A stretch of DNA of 64,000 nt from Pseudomonas graminis (GTDB lineage: Bacteria; Pseudomonadota; Gammaproteobacteria; Pseudomonadales; Pseudomonadaceae). Positions 45,120 through 54,773 of the stretch are shown here, one piece after another. The notes beneath the pieces were generated by a model that saw only the letters and a program-made list of their open reading frames with translations, did not search any database and was not told the origin of the DNA. Position 1 is the first letter of the stretch. Each line of letters opens with the position of its first letter. The stretch spans positions 1-64,000 of the forward strand of contig NZ_FOHW01000003.1 of assembly GCF_900111735.1 (NCBI RefSeq), in the 5' to 3' direction. A program made the translations under genes and the position numbers.

Positions 45120-46033
45120 AGCACCGGCACCTCCCGCATTAGCCACTGGACCAGCGCGCCGCCACCATGCCCGGTCGGGTCGGTGCGCTCGCGCAGGCGG
45201 TGGCCGATGACGGCGGGCAGAATCGCCTGCACGTCTTCGGGAATCACGTAATCCCGTCCGGCAAGCAACGCCCAGGCCCGCGCGGCCGACAGGATCGCCA
45301 GGCTCGCGCGGGGTGACAGGCCGTAAGCAAATTGCGGTTGGCTGCGTGTGGCATCGACCAGCCGCAGCACGTAATCAACCAGAGCGTCGCTGGCCCGTAC
45401 CTGCCGCGCCTGCTGCTGAAGGGTTGCGAGTTCTGAATGGTCCAGCAACGGCTCGATACGCGGCAGCAGATCGCGACGGGATTCCCCCAGCAGCAGGGCC
45501 TTCTCCGCCGACCGCGCCGGGTAGCCCAGAGACAGGCGCATGAGAAAGCGGTCCAGTTGCGATTCCGGCAAAGCAAAGGTGCCGCCCTGGCTGAACGGGT
45601 TCTGGGTGGCGATGACGAAAAACGGATCGGGCAGCAAACGGGTGGCGCCCTCGATGGTGACCTGGCCTTCTTCCATGGCTTCGAGCAGCGCGCTCTGGCT
45701 CTTGGGCGTGGCGCGGTTGATTTCGTCGGCCAGCACCAGCTCGGCGAAGATCGGCCCGGGATGGAAAGTGAATTGCCCGGTGTCGCGATCAAAAACGGAC
45801 GTGCCAAGGATGTCGCCCGGCAGCAGATCGGAGGTGAATTGAATGCGCTGAAAGCTCAGGCCGAGCACCCGCGCCAGGGTGTGGCTGAGGGTGGTTTTGC
45901 CCATACCGGGCAAATCTTCGATCAACAGGTGACCGCCGCCCAGCAGGCAGGTCAGCGCCAGGCGAACCTGGGGTTCCTTGCCCAGCACCACTTCGTTGAT
46001 CGCGTTGAGACACGCATCCAGTTTTCTGCCCAT
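45116..46033 (-). CDS. MoxR-family AAA+ ATPase
   Basis: A 305-residue AAA-3 ATPase. Walker A GMGKTT (42-47), Walker B LADEINRATPKSQSALLEAM, sensor ATQNPFSQGGTF and the C-terminal lid are complete. MoxR proteins act as chaperones for metal insertion or complex assembly with a vWA partner. It is the first gene of the moxR-DUF58-tgpA-CHAD operon. The region upstream holds a REP pair. Confidence 0.93.
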   Translation of the reverse strand: MGRKLDACLNAINEVVLGKEPQVRLALTCLLGGGHLLIEDLPGMGKTTLSHTLARVLGLSFQRIQFTSDLLPGDILGTSVFDRDTGQFTFHPGPIFAELVLADEINRATPKSQSALLEAMEEGQVTIEGATRLLPDPFFVIATQNPFSQGGTFALPESQLDRFLMRLSLGYPARSAEKALLLGESRRDLLPRIEPLLDHSELATLQQQARQVRASDALVDYVLRLVDATRSQPQFAYGLSPRASLAILSAARAWALLAGRDYVIPEDVQAILPAVIGHRLRERTDPTGHGGGALVQWLMREVPVL

Positions 46034-46169
46034 TGGAAGGCCTCCCCAGGCGACAGTTTATGGCTAATAGGACTGCAGAGGATGCCAGACGTGCAGCCAC
46101 TGTAAGGTCAGCGTAGGCGTTTTCGCTAGAGCGGGAGGGAGGGATTCATCAGGGTGGAGCGAAACAGGA

Positions 46170-46260
46170 CTGTAGGAGTGAGCTTGCTCGCGATCCGCGT
46201 TATCTCAGCCAGCTCGATGGCGACTGACAGCATGCTTCGCGAGCAAGCTCACTCCTACAG
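46170..46260. repeat. REP pair, TGTAGGAGTGAGCTTGCTCG family
   Basis: Inverted TGTAGGAGTGAGCTTGCTCG copies enclose a spacer, in the gap between the moxR start and the end of the small lipoprotein gene. Confidence 0.88.
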
Positions 46261-46296
46261 GGAGACCGCTTAATGGCTGCGGGCCTTGGAACGATC

Positions 46297-46575
46297 TCAG
46301 CGACCCGCGCGGGACTCACGGATATAGAAACGGGCTTTCTCGGCTTTCTCGGAGCAACCCTCAAACGCTTCGAACTGCTGCTGGGTCTTGGCGCCGGTCA
46401 GCAGCGACAGGGCCTTGGAATAGCTGACCGTGCCGGCGAAACCTTCGGCCTTGGCCAGATCGAGCTCGTGCCAGGCTCCGTCAAGATTGGTGGCGCAGCT
46501 GTCGCGGTAGGCCGTTTTGCCGGCGCAACCGGTGAGAACCAACGCCAACAGGGGCAGGCAGATCCAGGCTTTCAT
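46297..46575 (-). CDS. small lipoprotein
   Basis: A 92-residue lipoprotein. The ATG at 46575 gives a signal (MKAWICLPLLALVLTGC) with the lipobox LTGC. The mature part is helical with two further cysteines (DSCATN, EGCSEK), possibly a disulfide. The ORF is open further upstream but that part is not signal-like. No family recognised. Divergent from the patatin gene. Confidence 0.8.
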   Translation of the reverse strand: MKAWICLPLLALVLTGCAGKTAYRDSCATNLDGAWHELDLAKAEGFAGTVSYSKALSLLTGAKTQQQFEAFEGCSEKAEKARFYIRESRAGR

Positions 46576-46747
46576 GGGTGTTACCTCAACTAAGGAAATC
46601 GACGATGCGGATTTGACGGTGCGGCGATGCAAAAGTGCCACGCCGGGGCGATGCACGATACCTGTTTCCCGCTGTTGGCGTTACGCTGGTGTGTGATGAA
46701 TCGGCCGCCTCGCGCGCCGCCCGAATGCTGACTACGGTAAACCGCAC

Positions 46748-47809
46748 ATGAATAAACGCATCGCGCTGGTCCTGGGCTCCGGGGGCGCCAGGGGTTACGC
46801 GCATATCGGCGTCATCGAAGAGCTCGAACATCGCGGCTACGACATCGCCTGCATCGCCGGCTGTTCCATGGGCGCGGTGATCGGCGGGATCTACGCGGCG
46901 GGCAAGCTGCCCGAGTACAAGGCGTGGATCGAAAGCCTGGATTACCTGGACGTGTTGCGGCTGGTGGACGTGAGTTTCCGGCTGGGGGCGATTCGCGGCG
47001 AGAAGGTGTTCGGCAAGATTCGTGAAATCGTCGGCGAGATCAACATCGAGGACCTGCCGATACCCTACACCGCGGTGGCCACGGACCTCACCAATCAGCA
47101 GGAAATCTGGTTTCAGGAAGGCAATCTGCATTCGGCGATGCGCGCTTCGGCGGCGATCCCCAGCCTGTTCACCCCGGTGGTTCAGGGCAATCGCACCCTG
47201 GTCGATGGCGGGTTGCTGAACCCGTTGCCGATTGTGCCGGTGGTGTCCAGCCATTGCGATTTGATTGTCGCGGTCAATCTCAATTCCACCACCCAGAAGC
47301 ATTACACGTTGCCCGTGATCGAGCGCCCGCCGGCGGTGAAGAAGCGGTTCGACGGGCTGATGAATTCCATCGGCTCGCACCTGCCGTTCCGCCGCAAGCT
47401 GGACCTGACCGGCGAAGACGGGTTGCGCCTGGCGCAGGAAAGTCTCAAGCCCAGCGCCGCCGTGCTGACGGGCAATCCGTGGTTGATGGCTGACATCGAA
47501 TCCGCCGATCCCCAGGGCCAGCAACCCGCCGCCGCGCCCACCCAGCCCGGCGCCCCAAGATCGGCCAGCGGCTCAAGGATCATCGACAACGTCGGCCCGG
47601 CGTCGCTGCTGGACCTGATCAACCAGAGCTTCGAGGTGATGCAGACCTCACTGGCGCAATACAAGATCGCCGGCTACCCGCCCGACATCCTGATCAACGT
47701 GCCCAAACGCGTATGCCGGTTCTTCGAATTCTACAAAGCCCCGGAGCTGATCGCGCTCGGGCGGCAGATCGCCAGGGAAACGCTGGATCGGTATGAGCAG
47801 GAGCATTAA
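46748..47809 (+). CDS. patatin-like phospholipase, RssA type
   Basis: A 353-residue patatin. The oxyanion loop is GSGGARGYAHIG (10-21), the nucleophile Ser40 in GCSMG, and Asp153 in DGG, a complete catalytic dyad. It lacks a signal peptide, so is cytoplasmic or associated with the inner membrane. The C-terminal 120 residues include a proline-rich linker and a helical region (SLLDLINQSFEVM). It is followed by a large REP array. Confidence 0.88.
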   Translation: MNKRIALVLGSGGARGYAHIGVIEELEHRGYDIACIAGCSMGAVIGGIYAAGKLPEYKAWIESLDYLDVLRLVDVSFRLGAIRGEKVFGKIREIVGEINIEDLPIPYTAVATDLTNQQEIWFQEGNLHSAMRASAAIPSLFTPVVQGNRTLVDGGLLNPLPIVPVVSSHCDLIVAVNLNSTTQKHYTLPVIERPPAVKKRFDGLMNSIGSHLPFRRKLDLTGEDGLRLAQESLKPSAAVLTGNPWLMADIESADPQGQQPAAAPTQPGAPRSASGSRIIDNVGPASLLDLINQSFEVMQTSLAQYKIAGYPPDILINVPKRVCRFFEFYKAPELIALGRQIARETLDRYEQEH

Positions 47810-47833
47810 GGGCATGCCAACACGGTCGTCCGG

Positions 47834-48243
47834 CGTTTCAGCCAGACCCACTGGATGCATGCGATCGATTAGTGGGACCGGCTTCAGCCGGGAAGAGGCC
47901 CGCATGAACGCCATCAATCATGCGGTGTGACCATCGACGCCTTCCCGGCTAAAGCCGGTCCCACAAGTTGGCGTTTCAGCCAGACCCACTGGATGCATGC
48001 GATCGATTAGTGGGACCGGCTTCAGCCGGGAAGAGGCCCGCATGAACGCCATCAATCATGCGGTGTGACCATCGACGCCTTCCCGGCTAAAGCCGGTCCC
48101 ACAAGTTGGCGTTCCAGCCAGACCCACTGGATGCATGCGATCGATTAGTGGGACCGGCTTCAGCCGGGAAGAGGCACGCATGAACGCCATCAATCATGCG
48201 GTGTGACCATCGACGCCTTCCCGGCTAAAGCCGGGCCCACGGA
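47834..48243. repeat. three tandem 138-bp units of a REP pair
   Basis: A 138-bp unit is repeated three times almost perfectly (47834-47971, 47972-48109, 48110 to about 48243). Each unit contains one GGGACCGGCTTCAGCCGGG copy and its inverted partner with an identical spacer, so it is a tandemly amplified BIME. Differences between units are only a few bases. It lies between the patatin gene and the end of kdpE. Confidence 0.95.
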
Positions 48244-48267
48244 GGCTGTCCCGCGGAGTCTGATCCT

Positions 48268-48957
48268 TCACGCATTCACCAACCGATACCCGACCCCCGC
48301 TTCCGTCACGATGTACTGCGGCGCGGCGGGGTCGTCGCCGAGTTTCTGGCGCAGGTGGCCCACCACGATGCGCAGGTAATGGGTGTCTTCGACGTGGGTC
48401 GGGCCCCAGATGTCCTTGAGCAATTGCTGCTGGGTGATGACCCGCCCGGGATGCCGCGCCAGTTGCGCCAGCACCGCGTATTCCTTGCGGGTCAGGCCGA
48501 CTTCGGTATCGCCCAGGGACACCCGGCGGTAGGCCAGATCGATGTTCAGCGGGCCAATGACCACCGCCGACTCTACCTGACCGCTCTCCGGCGCCTGGCG
48601 CAGCAGTGAACGAATCCGCGCCAGAAACTCCTGGATGCCAAACGGCTTGGTCACGTAATCATTCGCACCGGCGTCCAGGGCGCGAACCTTCTCGCCCTCG
48701 CTGGCACGCACCGACAGCACCAGTACCGGCACTGTCGACCACTCGCGAAACTGACTGAGCACGTCCTGCCCGTCCATGTCCGGCAGGCCCAGGTCGAGCA
48801 CCAACAGGTCGGGTTTGTTGAGCGCGGCCTGAGTCAAGCCATCGCTGCCAGTTCCTGCTTCCAGCACTTTGTAGCCTTGTGACGCGAGGCTGATGCGCAG
48901 GAACTTGCGGATCTGCGGCTCGTCATCGATCACCAGAATGGTCGCCGTCTGGCTCAT
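48268..48957 (-). CDS. kdpE: KdpE response regulator
   Basis: A 229-residue OmpR-family regulator with phosphoacceptor Asp55 (VLDLGLPDMDG), the acidic pair Asp11-Asp12, the Lys in VTKPFG, and a C-terminal winged helix (VTEAGVGYRLVNA at the end). Phosphorylated by KdpD, it activates kdpFABC in potassium limitation. It follows kdpD by 63 bp. The likely binding site is at 56659-56675. Confidence 0.94.
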   Translation of the reverse strand: MSQTATILVIDDEPQIRKFLRISLASQGYKVLEAGTGSDGLTQAALNKPDLLVLDLGLPDMDGQDVLSQFREWSTVPVLVLSVRASEGEKVRALDAGANDYVTKPFGIQEFLARIRSLLRQAPESGQVESAVVIGPLNIDLAYRRVSLGDTEVGLTRKEYAVLAQLARHPGRVITQQQLLKDIWGPTHVEDTHYLRIVVGHLRQKLGDDPAAPQYIVTEAGVGYRLVNA

Positions 48958-49020
48958 GGGTGTCCTGTCATTAGAAAAAAGGGCAGTTGCAAACGCACGT
49001 CAGCGTAGCGCAAAACGGTT

Positions 49021-51678
49021 TCAGACCGCCTGGTCCATTTCCGCCTCGGGTTGCGCCTGGAGCGGCAGATGCAGACTGATGCAGGTGCCGCGACCGTCGA
49101 TGCCATCACCCACGCTGATCCGCCCGCCATGGGCGCCGACCATGCCCTGACAGATCGCCAGACCCAGCCCAGTGCCCTGCCCGCCTCGGTCACCCCGCGC
49201 GGCGGTGTAGAACATGTCGAAAATCTTAGCCCGTTCACCCTCGGGTATCCCCGGCCCCTCATCGCTGACGGCGAAGACGATCTCCTCGTTCTGCGCACTG
49301 ACCGCCATCTGCAGACGGCCATTGACCGGCGAGAAGCGCGCGGCGTTTTCAATCACGTTGATCAACGCCTGCTCGATCAGCGCGGCGTGGACATACAGCA
49401 GCGGCAGCTCCGCCGGCAGTTGAGTCATGACTTGCAGCGGCGCGAGCACGGCGCGAAGGCGATTGAGCGCGCTGCCGACGATGTCACCCGGCGAGACCCA
49501 GTCCCGCGCCAGCTTCAGCGCGCCGTGGCCGAGGCGCGTCATGTCCAGCAGGTTCTGAATGTAGCGGTCCAGACGCTCGGCCTCGTCGCGTGTGCCTTCG
49601 AGCAACTCGCGACGGTCTTCCAGCGGAATCGCCTCGCCCAGCGCCAGCAGGCTGTCGATGCTGCCGCGCATGGCAGTCAGCGGCGTGCGCAGGTCGTGGG
49701 ACACCGAGGCCAGCAAGGCGCTGCGCAGTTGTTCGGTCTCGCCATGCAAACGCGCGGCTTCCAAGTCCTCGGCCAGCCGCGCCCGCGCCAGGGCCTGGCC
49801 CAGTGGCTGACTCAGCGCCGTGAGCAAACGTCGACGCTGAGGCGTGAAGGTCTGGCCCTGTTTCGCACGAATCCCCAGCAACGCCAGCGGCGCGTCGTCG
49901 ACCCACAACGGCAGCCACCACCAACTCCCCGACGGCAGCGTGCCGGTGCCCTTGCCCGCCGGTTGCCCGTGCTGCCAGGCCCAGTCCGCCGCCGCGCGCT
50001 CGAATTCGGAAAACTCCAGCGACCCGCCCACTTCGACCTTCCAGCCCTGTTCGCGATCATTGTCCAGCACGCACAGCTGCAACTCGCTCCAGCCGGCCAG
50101 GTGATGATCGGCGGCGCTCAGCACCGCCTGCCGATCGGTGGCGGCGGTCAGGCGGCGGGACAGGTCAAGGAGTTCGCTGGTTTCCTCCTGTGTGTCCCGC
50201 AGGGCCTGCAACTGGCGACGCTGGCGAGCGGCAAGATTGCCGGTCAGCGCCGCCATCAACAGAAAGAACAGCAACGTCAGCACGTCTTCTTCGCGCTGGA
50301 TGCTCAGGGAAAAATTCGGGGGAATGAACAGAAAGTCATAGGCCAGAAACGACAGCACCGAACAGACCATCGCCGGGCCGACGCTACTGCGCACGGCCAC
50401 CAGCAGCACGGCGGCGAGAAAGACGAGGGAGATATTCGGCAGCGCCAGCCAGCTGGATACCGCCCAGGCCAGAGCACTGGCGCCGACCGTGGCGAACAGC
50501 GCCAATGCGTAGTCGAACCAGACCAGATTGTGTGGCGTAGTGGATTGCGGCTGATCGGGGCGCGACTCGCTGTCGAGGACGTTGATTTCGAGGCCGTGGG
50601 CATTGCGCAGCAGACGCGACGCCAGGCCGCCGCCCAACACCCGACGGCGCATCGAAGGACGCGACTGGCCGACCAGCACCAGACTCGCGCGACGTTCGGT
50701 CGCGTGCTGAATCAACGTCTTCGCCACTTCCGGCGCGCGCAGCACCACCACTTCCCCACCGAGGCGTTCGGCGAGCTGCTGGGCGTTCTGCAAACGGCCG
50801 CGCGCCAGTTCATCGAAAAAGCGCCCGTTGTCGACGTGCACCAGGCTCCACGGCAGATGCCGACGCTGCGCGACCCGGCTGGCGTGGCGCACCAGACGCT
50901 CGGCCTGGGCATCACCGTCGATGCCGACCAGCAGACGACCGCGCACTGCGGGCGCCGACTGACCCAACTGCCGATAGCCCAGCGCCAGATCGTTGTCCAC
51001 TTGGGCGGCGGCGGTCTGCATCGCCATTTCCCGCAGCGCGGTGAGGTTGGTCTGGGTGAAGAACGCATCAATGGCCGCGCGCGCCTGCTCGGGCACGTAG
51101 ACCTTGCCGTCGCGCAGACGCTCCAGCAGCTCCCGGGGCGGCAGGTCGATCAGCACCAGTTCGTAGGCTTCCTGCAACACCCAGTCCGGCAGGGTTTCGC
51201 GCACTTGCACGCCGGTGATGCCGCGCACCTGATCGTTGAGGCTTTCAAGGTGTTGAACGTTGACCGTGGTGTAAACGTCAATCCCCGCCGAGAGCAGTTC
51301 CTGGATGTCCTGCCAGCGCTTGGCGTGTCGGCTGCCCGGCGCGTTGCTGTGGGCGAGTTCATCGACCAGCACCAGTTTGGGTTTCGCCGCGAGCAGACCG
51401 TCCAGGTCCATCTCTTCAAGCATGACGCCGCGGTATTCGGAGCGAAGCATGGGTTGCTGGGGCAATCCGCCCAGCAGCGCCTCGGTCTCGGCCCGGCCGT
51501 GGGTTTCGACGACCCCGGCCAGCAGCGAAACGCCCTGGCGCATCTGCGTGTGCGCGGCCTGGAGCATGGCGTAGGTTTTGCCCACGCCGGGCGCTGCGCC
51601 GAGAAACACCTTCAGCCGGCCGCGATCGTCCCGGGCAAGGTTGACCAGCAAAGCGTCGGCGCGGGTGGTTGAGTTCAC
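49021..51678 (-). CDS. kdpD: KdpD sensor histidine kinase
   Basis: An 885-residue KdpD. The N-terminal KdpD domain has Walker A GAAPGVGKTY, then a USP-like domain, four membrane helices (about 395-495), a GAF-like region, and a histidine kinase with SVSHDLRTPLTAMRGS and ATP-lid motifs (IENAARFS, DEGPGIPEG). The GTG at 51678 is preferred over the ATG 17 codons upstream because AGGA lies at proper spacing and family length fits. It senses potassium shortage and phosphorylates KdpE. Between it and kdpC lies a REP array. Confidence 0.93.
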   Translation of the reverse strand: MNSTTRADALLVNLARDDRGRLKVFLGAAPGVGKTYAMLQAAHTQMRQGVSLLAGVVETHGRAETEALLGGLPQQPMLRSEYRGVMLEEMDLDGLLAAKPKLVLVDELAHSNAPGSRHAKRWQDIQELLSAGIDVYTTVNVQHLESLNDQVRGITGVQVRETLPDWVLQEAYELVLIDLPPRELLERLRDGKVYVPEQARAAIDAFFTQTNLTALREMAMQTAAAQVDNDLALGYRQLGQSAPAVRGRLLVGIDGDAQAERLVRHASRVAQRRHLPWSLVHVDNGRFFDELARGRLQNAQQLAERLGGEVVVLRAPEVAKTLIQHATERRASLVLVGQSRPSMRRRVLGGGLASRLLRNAHGLEINVLDSESRPDQPQSTTPHNLVWFDYALALFATVGASALAWAVSSWLALPNISLVFLAAVLLVAVRSSVGPAMVCSVLSFLAYDFLFIPPNFSLSIQREEDVLTLLFFLLMAALTGNLAARQRRQLQALRDTQEETSELLDLSRRLTAATDRQAVLSAADHHLAGWSELQLCVLDNDREQGWKVEVGGSLEFSEFERAAADWAWQHGQPAGKGTGTLPSGSWWWLPLWVDDAPLALLGIRAKQGQTFTPQRRRLLTALSQPLGQALARARLAEDLEAARLHGETEQLRSALLASVSHDLRTPLTAMRGSIDSLLALGEAIPLEDRRELLEGTRDEAERLDRYIQNLLDMTRLGHGALKLARDWVSPGDIVGSALNRLRAVLAPLQVMTQLPAELPLLYVHAALIEQALINVIENAARFSPVNGRLQMAVSAQNEEIVFAVSDEGPGIPEGERAKIFDMFYTAARGDRGGQGTGLGLAICQGMVGAHGGRISVGDGIDGRGTCISLHLPLQAQPEAEMDQAV

Positions 51679-52034
51679 GAAGGTTGTCCTGATCCATTGG
51701 ATGACGGGTGATCGTTGGTTGTCGCCCACTCAGATGGGCATCACAGATCTCTATCCTGGCCGAGGCCAATTGGAGGAGCGCGCTTGCCCGCGAATGGGCC
51801 GGTACATCCGACGTTTCTCTATCGTCCGTGCCTATGTCTTCGCGGGCAAGCGCGCTCCTACAGGTCCGGTGTGCGCCACAGATGTCTGCCCCGGCCGAGA
51901 TCCAAGTGTAGGAGCGCGCTTGCCCGCGAAGGGGGCGGTACATCCGACATCCCTCTATCGTCCGTGCCAACGTCTTCGCGGGCAAGCGCGCTCCCACAAC
52001 TCCGGTGTGCGCCACAGAAGTCTGTCCAGCGGAC
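51679..52034. repeat. tandem duplicated REP pair between kdpC and kdpD
   Basis: Two 136-bp units, each with an inverted pair of the GGAGCGCGCTTGCCCGCGAA family (about 51772-51863 and 51907-51999), fill the gap. The spacer sequences (around CATCCGAC and CTCTATCGTCCGTGCC) are near identical, so this is a tandem BIME duplication. It may uncouple kdpDE expression from kdpFABC. Confidence 0.92.
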
Positions 52035-52604
52035 TCAGTTCACGGCTTTGCCAGACGGTAACCGATTCAGACCCAGATTCAAGTCCAGCACGTTCACCAC
52101 CGGCGGGCCGATCAGCGAGGTCTGGGTGTTGTCCGCCACCAGTTTCTGTACCGATTCGCGCGGCAGGTTACGCGCCGCTGCGATGCGGGACACCTGATAT
52201 TCCGCCGCAGCCGGCGTCAGGTGCGGATCGAGGCCGCTGCCGGAGGTGGTCAGCAGGTTCAGCGGCACGGGGCCCTGGCTGTCGACTTTTTCCTTGGCGG
52301 CATCCTCGGCCACTCGCGTCGCCAGCGCCGGATTGCTCGGTGCCAGGTTGCTCGCGCCGCTGGCGACGGTGGCATAGGCGCCGGCAGACGGACGCGGATG
52401 AAACCATTCTTCGCCGGTGAAATTCTGGGCGATCAGCTCCGAGCCGATCACCTTCTCGTGGTCGTCGTAGACCAGGCTGCCATTGGCCTGATCCGGGAAC
52501 GCCACCTGGGCGACGCCGGTCACCACCAGCGGGTAAGCCACGCCGGTGATCAGGGTCATCAAAACGATCAGGCTCACGGCCGGACGCAATACGCTGGACA
52601 TCAT
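52035..52604 (-). CDS. kdpC: KdpC, potassium-transporting ATPase subunit C
   Basis: A 189-residue subunit, normal length, with one N-terminal membrane helix (about 9-30) and a periplasmic region. It has [10 protein letters not shown] and the [18 protein letters not shown] signature. It associates with KdpB and stabilises ATP binding. It follows kdpB after about 60 bp. Two adjacent ATG codons exist at the start, and I use the first. Confidence 0.94.
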   Translation of the reverse strand: MMSSVLRPAVSLIVLMTLITGVAYPLVVTGVAQVAFPDQANGSLVYDDHEKVIGSELIAQNFTGEEWFHPRPSAGAYATVASGASNLAPSNPALATRVAEDAAKEKVDSQGPVPLNLLTTSGSGLDPHLTPAAAEYQVSRIAAARNLPRESVQKLVADNTQTSLIGPPVVNVLDLNLGLNRLPSGKAVN

Positions 52605-52666
52605 TCAATCCTCATTTCGAAGTGAGCGCCGCGCGGGATCAGTCACCACGCGGCGCGATCAACGGG

Positions 52667-54763
52667 TTAAACCAGGTGCAGAGCCGTCAGCAGCAGGTCG
52701 ATCGCCTTGATGCCCACGAACGGCACGACCAGCCCGCCGAGGCCATAAACCAACAGGTTGCGGCGCAGCAAATGCGCAGCGCTCGCGGCCTGTACCCGGA
52801 CACCGCGCAGTGCCAGCGGGATCAGCACGACAATGATCAGCGCGTTGAAGACGATGGCCGACAGGATCGCGCTCTGCGGGCTGGCCAGGTGCATGATGTT
52901 GAGCACGCCCAGTTGCGGATAAATCGCCGCAAACAGCGCCGGCAGGATGGCGAAGTACTTGGCCACGTCATTGGCGATGGAAAAGGTCGTCAAGGCGCCG
53001 CGGGTCACCAGCAATTCCTTGCCGATCTGCACCACGTCCAGCAGCTTGGTCGGGTCGCTGTCGAGATCGACCATGTTGGCCGCTTCCCGTGCCGCCTGGG
53101 TGCCATCGTTCATCGCCATGCCGACGTCGGCCTGGGCCAGCGCCGGGGCGTCATTGGCACCGTCGCCACACATCGCCACCAGACGCCCGTCGTTCTGCTC
53201 CTGACGAATACGCTCCAGCTTCTTCTCGGGGGTGGCTTCGGCCAGCACGTCATCGACGCCGGCTTCTGCCGCGATCGCTGCCGCCGTCAGCGGGTTGTCG
53301 CCGGTGACCATGACCGTGCGAATGCCCAGCTTGCGCAGTTCTTCAAAACGCTCGCGAATGCCTGGTTTGACGACGTCCTTGAGGTGAATCGCGCCCAGCA
53401 GTTTGCCATCGCCGCAGACCAGCAACGGGGTGCCGCCGGTCTTGGCGATCTTGTCGATTTCCCGCGCCAGTACCGGCGGCAGTTCACTGCGGTCACGGCC
53501 GAGGAATTTCAGCAGCGAGTCGACGGCGCCCTTGCGATACACACGACCCTCGAAATCGACGCCGGACAAACGGGTTTCCGCCGTGAACGGCACCGGCGTC
53601 AACTGGCTCGGCGCAGGTTCGGTCATCGGGTGCAGCCCGCGCAGGTATTCGACGATGGACTTGCCTTCGGCGGTGTCATCCGCGAGCGAAGCCAGCAGCG
53701 TGCCTTCGCTCAGCTCTTTCGGCGTCACGCCCGGCGCGGCGTACACCGCCGCACAACGACGGTTACCGAAGGTGATGGTGCCGGTCTTGTCCAGCAGCAG
53801 CACGTGCACGTCACCTGCCGCTTCCACAGCACGGCCGGATTTGGCGATCACGTTGAGGCGCACCAGGCGGTCCATGCCGGCAATACCGATGGCCGAAAGC
53901 AGGCCGCCGATGGTGGTCGGAATCAGGGTGACCAGCAGCGCCACGAGGAACACCAGCGGCAGGTTACCCCCAGCGAAATGCGCGAACGGCTGCAGGGTCA
54001 CGACCACCAGCAGGAAGATCAGGGTCAGGCCGATCAGCAGAATGTCGAGGGCCACTTCGTTGGGGGTCTTCTGGCGTTTGGCACCTTCGACCAGCGCAAT
54101 CATGCGGTCCAGGGTCGACTCGCCCGGGTTCGCGCTGATGCGCACCAGCAGCCAGTCGGAGACCAGTCGGGTATTGCCGGTCACGGCCGAGCGGTCGCCG
54201 CCGGACTCGCGAATCACCGGCGCAGACTCACCGGTAATCGCCGCTTCGTTGACCGCCGCGATGCCTTCGATCACCTCGCCGTCGCCGGGGATCATCTCAC
54301 CGGCTTCGACGCGCACCACATCACCCTTGCGCAGGGTCGCAGCATTGACCATTTCGTAGCTGCCGTTGGCGTTCTGCTTCCGCGCCTTCAGGCCTTCGCT
54401 GCCCGCTTTCAGGCTGTCGGCGCGGGCCTTGCCGCGGCCTTCGGCCAACGCTTCGGCGAAGTTGGCGAACAACACGGTGAACCACAGCCAGATCGCGATC
54501 TGCACCGCGACCGACGTCGGGACTGCCGGATCAGGGATCAGGCACAGCACGGTGGTCAGAATCGCGGTCAGTTCGACCACCAGCATCACCGGCGCACGGT
54601 GCAGCTGGCGCGGGTCGAGCTTGACGAACGCCTGCACCAGCGCCGGGCGCCAGAGGGCGGCAAGGCCGGTTTTGGCTGATACGGGCTGCGCGTCGCGGCT
54701 TGCGGCCTTGCTGGCCTGACTTTTACTGTCCGGGCTCTTTGTTACGGGGGCTTGCATGTTCAT
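52667..54763 (-). CDS. kdpB: KdpB, potassium-transporting P-type ATPase subunit B
   Basis: A 698-residue P1A-type ATPase with the phosphorylation site [13 protein letters not shown], the TGES loop ([20 protein letters not shown]), and [18 protein letters not shown] in the hinge. Seven membrane segments fit the family. It is the catalytic energy subunit of the Kdp complex. It is 10 bp after kdpA. Confidence 0.96.
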   Translation of the reverse strand: MNMQAPVTKSPDSKSQASKAASRDAQPVSAKTGLAALWRPALVQAFVKLDPRQLHRAPVMLVVELTAILTTVLCLIPDPAVPTSVAVQIAIWLWFTVLFANFAEALAEGRGKARADSLKAGSEGLKARKQNANGSYEMVNAATLRKGDVVRVEAGEMIPGDGEVIEGIAAVNEAAITGESAPVIRESGGDRSAVTGNTRLVSDWLLVRISANPGESTLDRMIALVEGAKRQKTPNEVALDILLIGLTLIFLLVVVTLQPFAHFAGGNLPLVFLVALLVTLIPTTIGGLLSAIGIAGMDRLVRLNVIAKSGRAVEAAGDVHVLLLDKTGTITFGNRRCAAVYAAPGVTPKELSEGTLLASLADDTAEGKSIVEYLRGLHPMTEPAPSQLTPVPFTAETRLSGVDFEGRVYRKGAVDSLLKFLGRDRSELPPVLAREIDKIAKTGGTPLLVCGDGKLLGAIHLKDVVKPGIRERFEELRKLGIRTVMVTGDNPLTAAAIAAEAGVDDVLAEATPEKKLERIRQEQNDGRLVAMCGDGANDAPALAQADVGMAMNDGTQAAREAANMVDLDSDPTKLLDVVQIGKELLVTRGALTTFSIANDVAKYFAILPALFAAIYPQLGVLNIMHLASPQSAILSAIVFNALIIVVLIPLALRGVRVQAASAAHLLRRNLLVYGLGGLVVPFVGIKAIDLLLTALHLV

Positions 54764-54773
54764 GGTGTGGTCC

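Noticed and set aside
47834..48243. Possible CRISPR array
   Set aside because: The unit is 138 bp without short unique spacers, and each unit is a REP pair. No cas genes are present.
49051..51672. 873-residue open frame on the + strand
   Set aside because: It is antisense to kdpD and stays open because of the GC3 bias. It has no ribosome site or family features. Similar long frames opposite kdpB (52622-54679), kdpA (54756-56519), tgpA (42788-44140) and the FGGY kinase (16939-18534) were rejected for the same reason.
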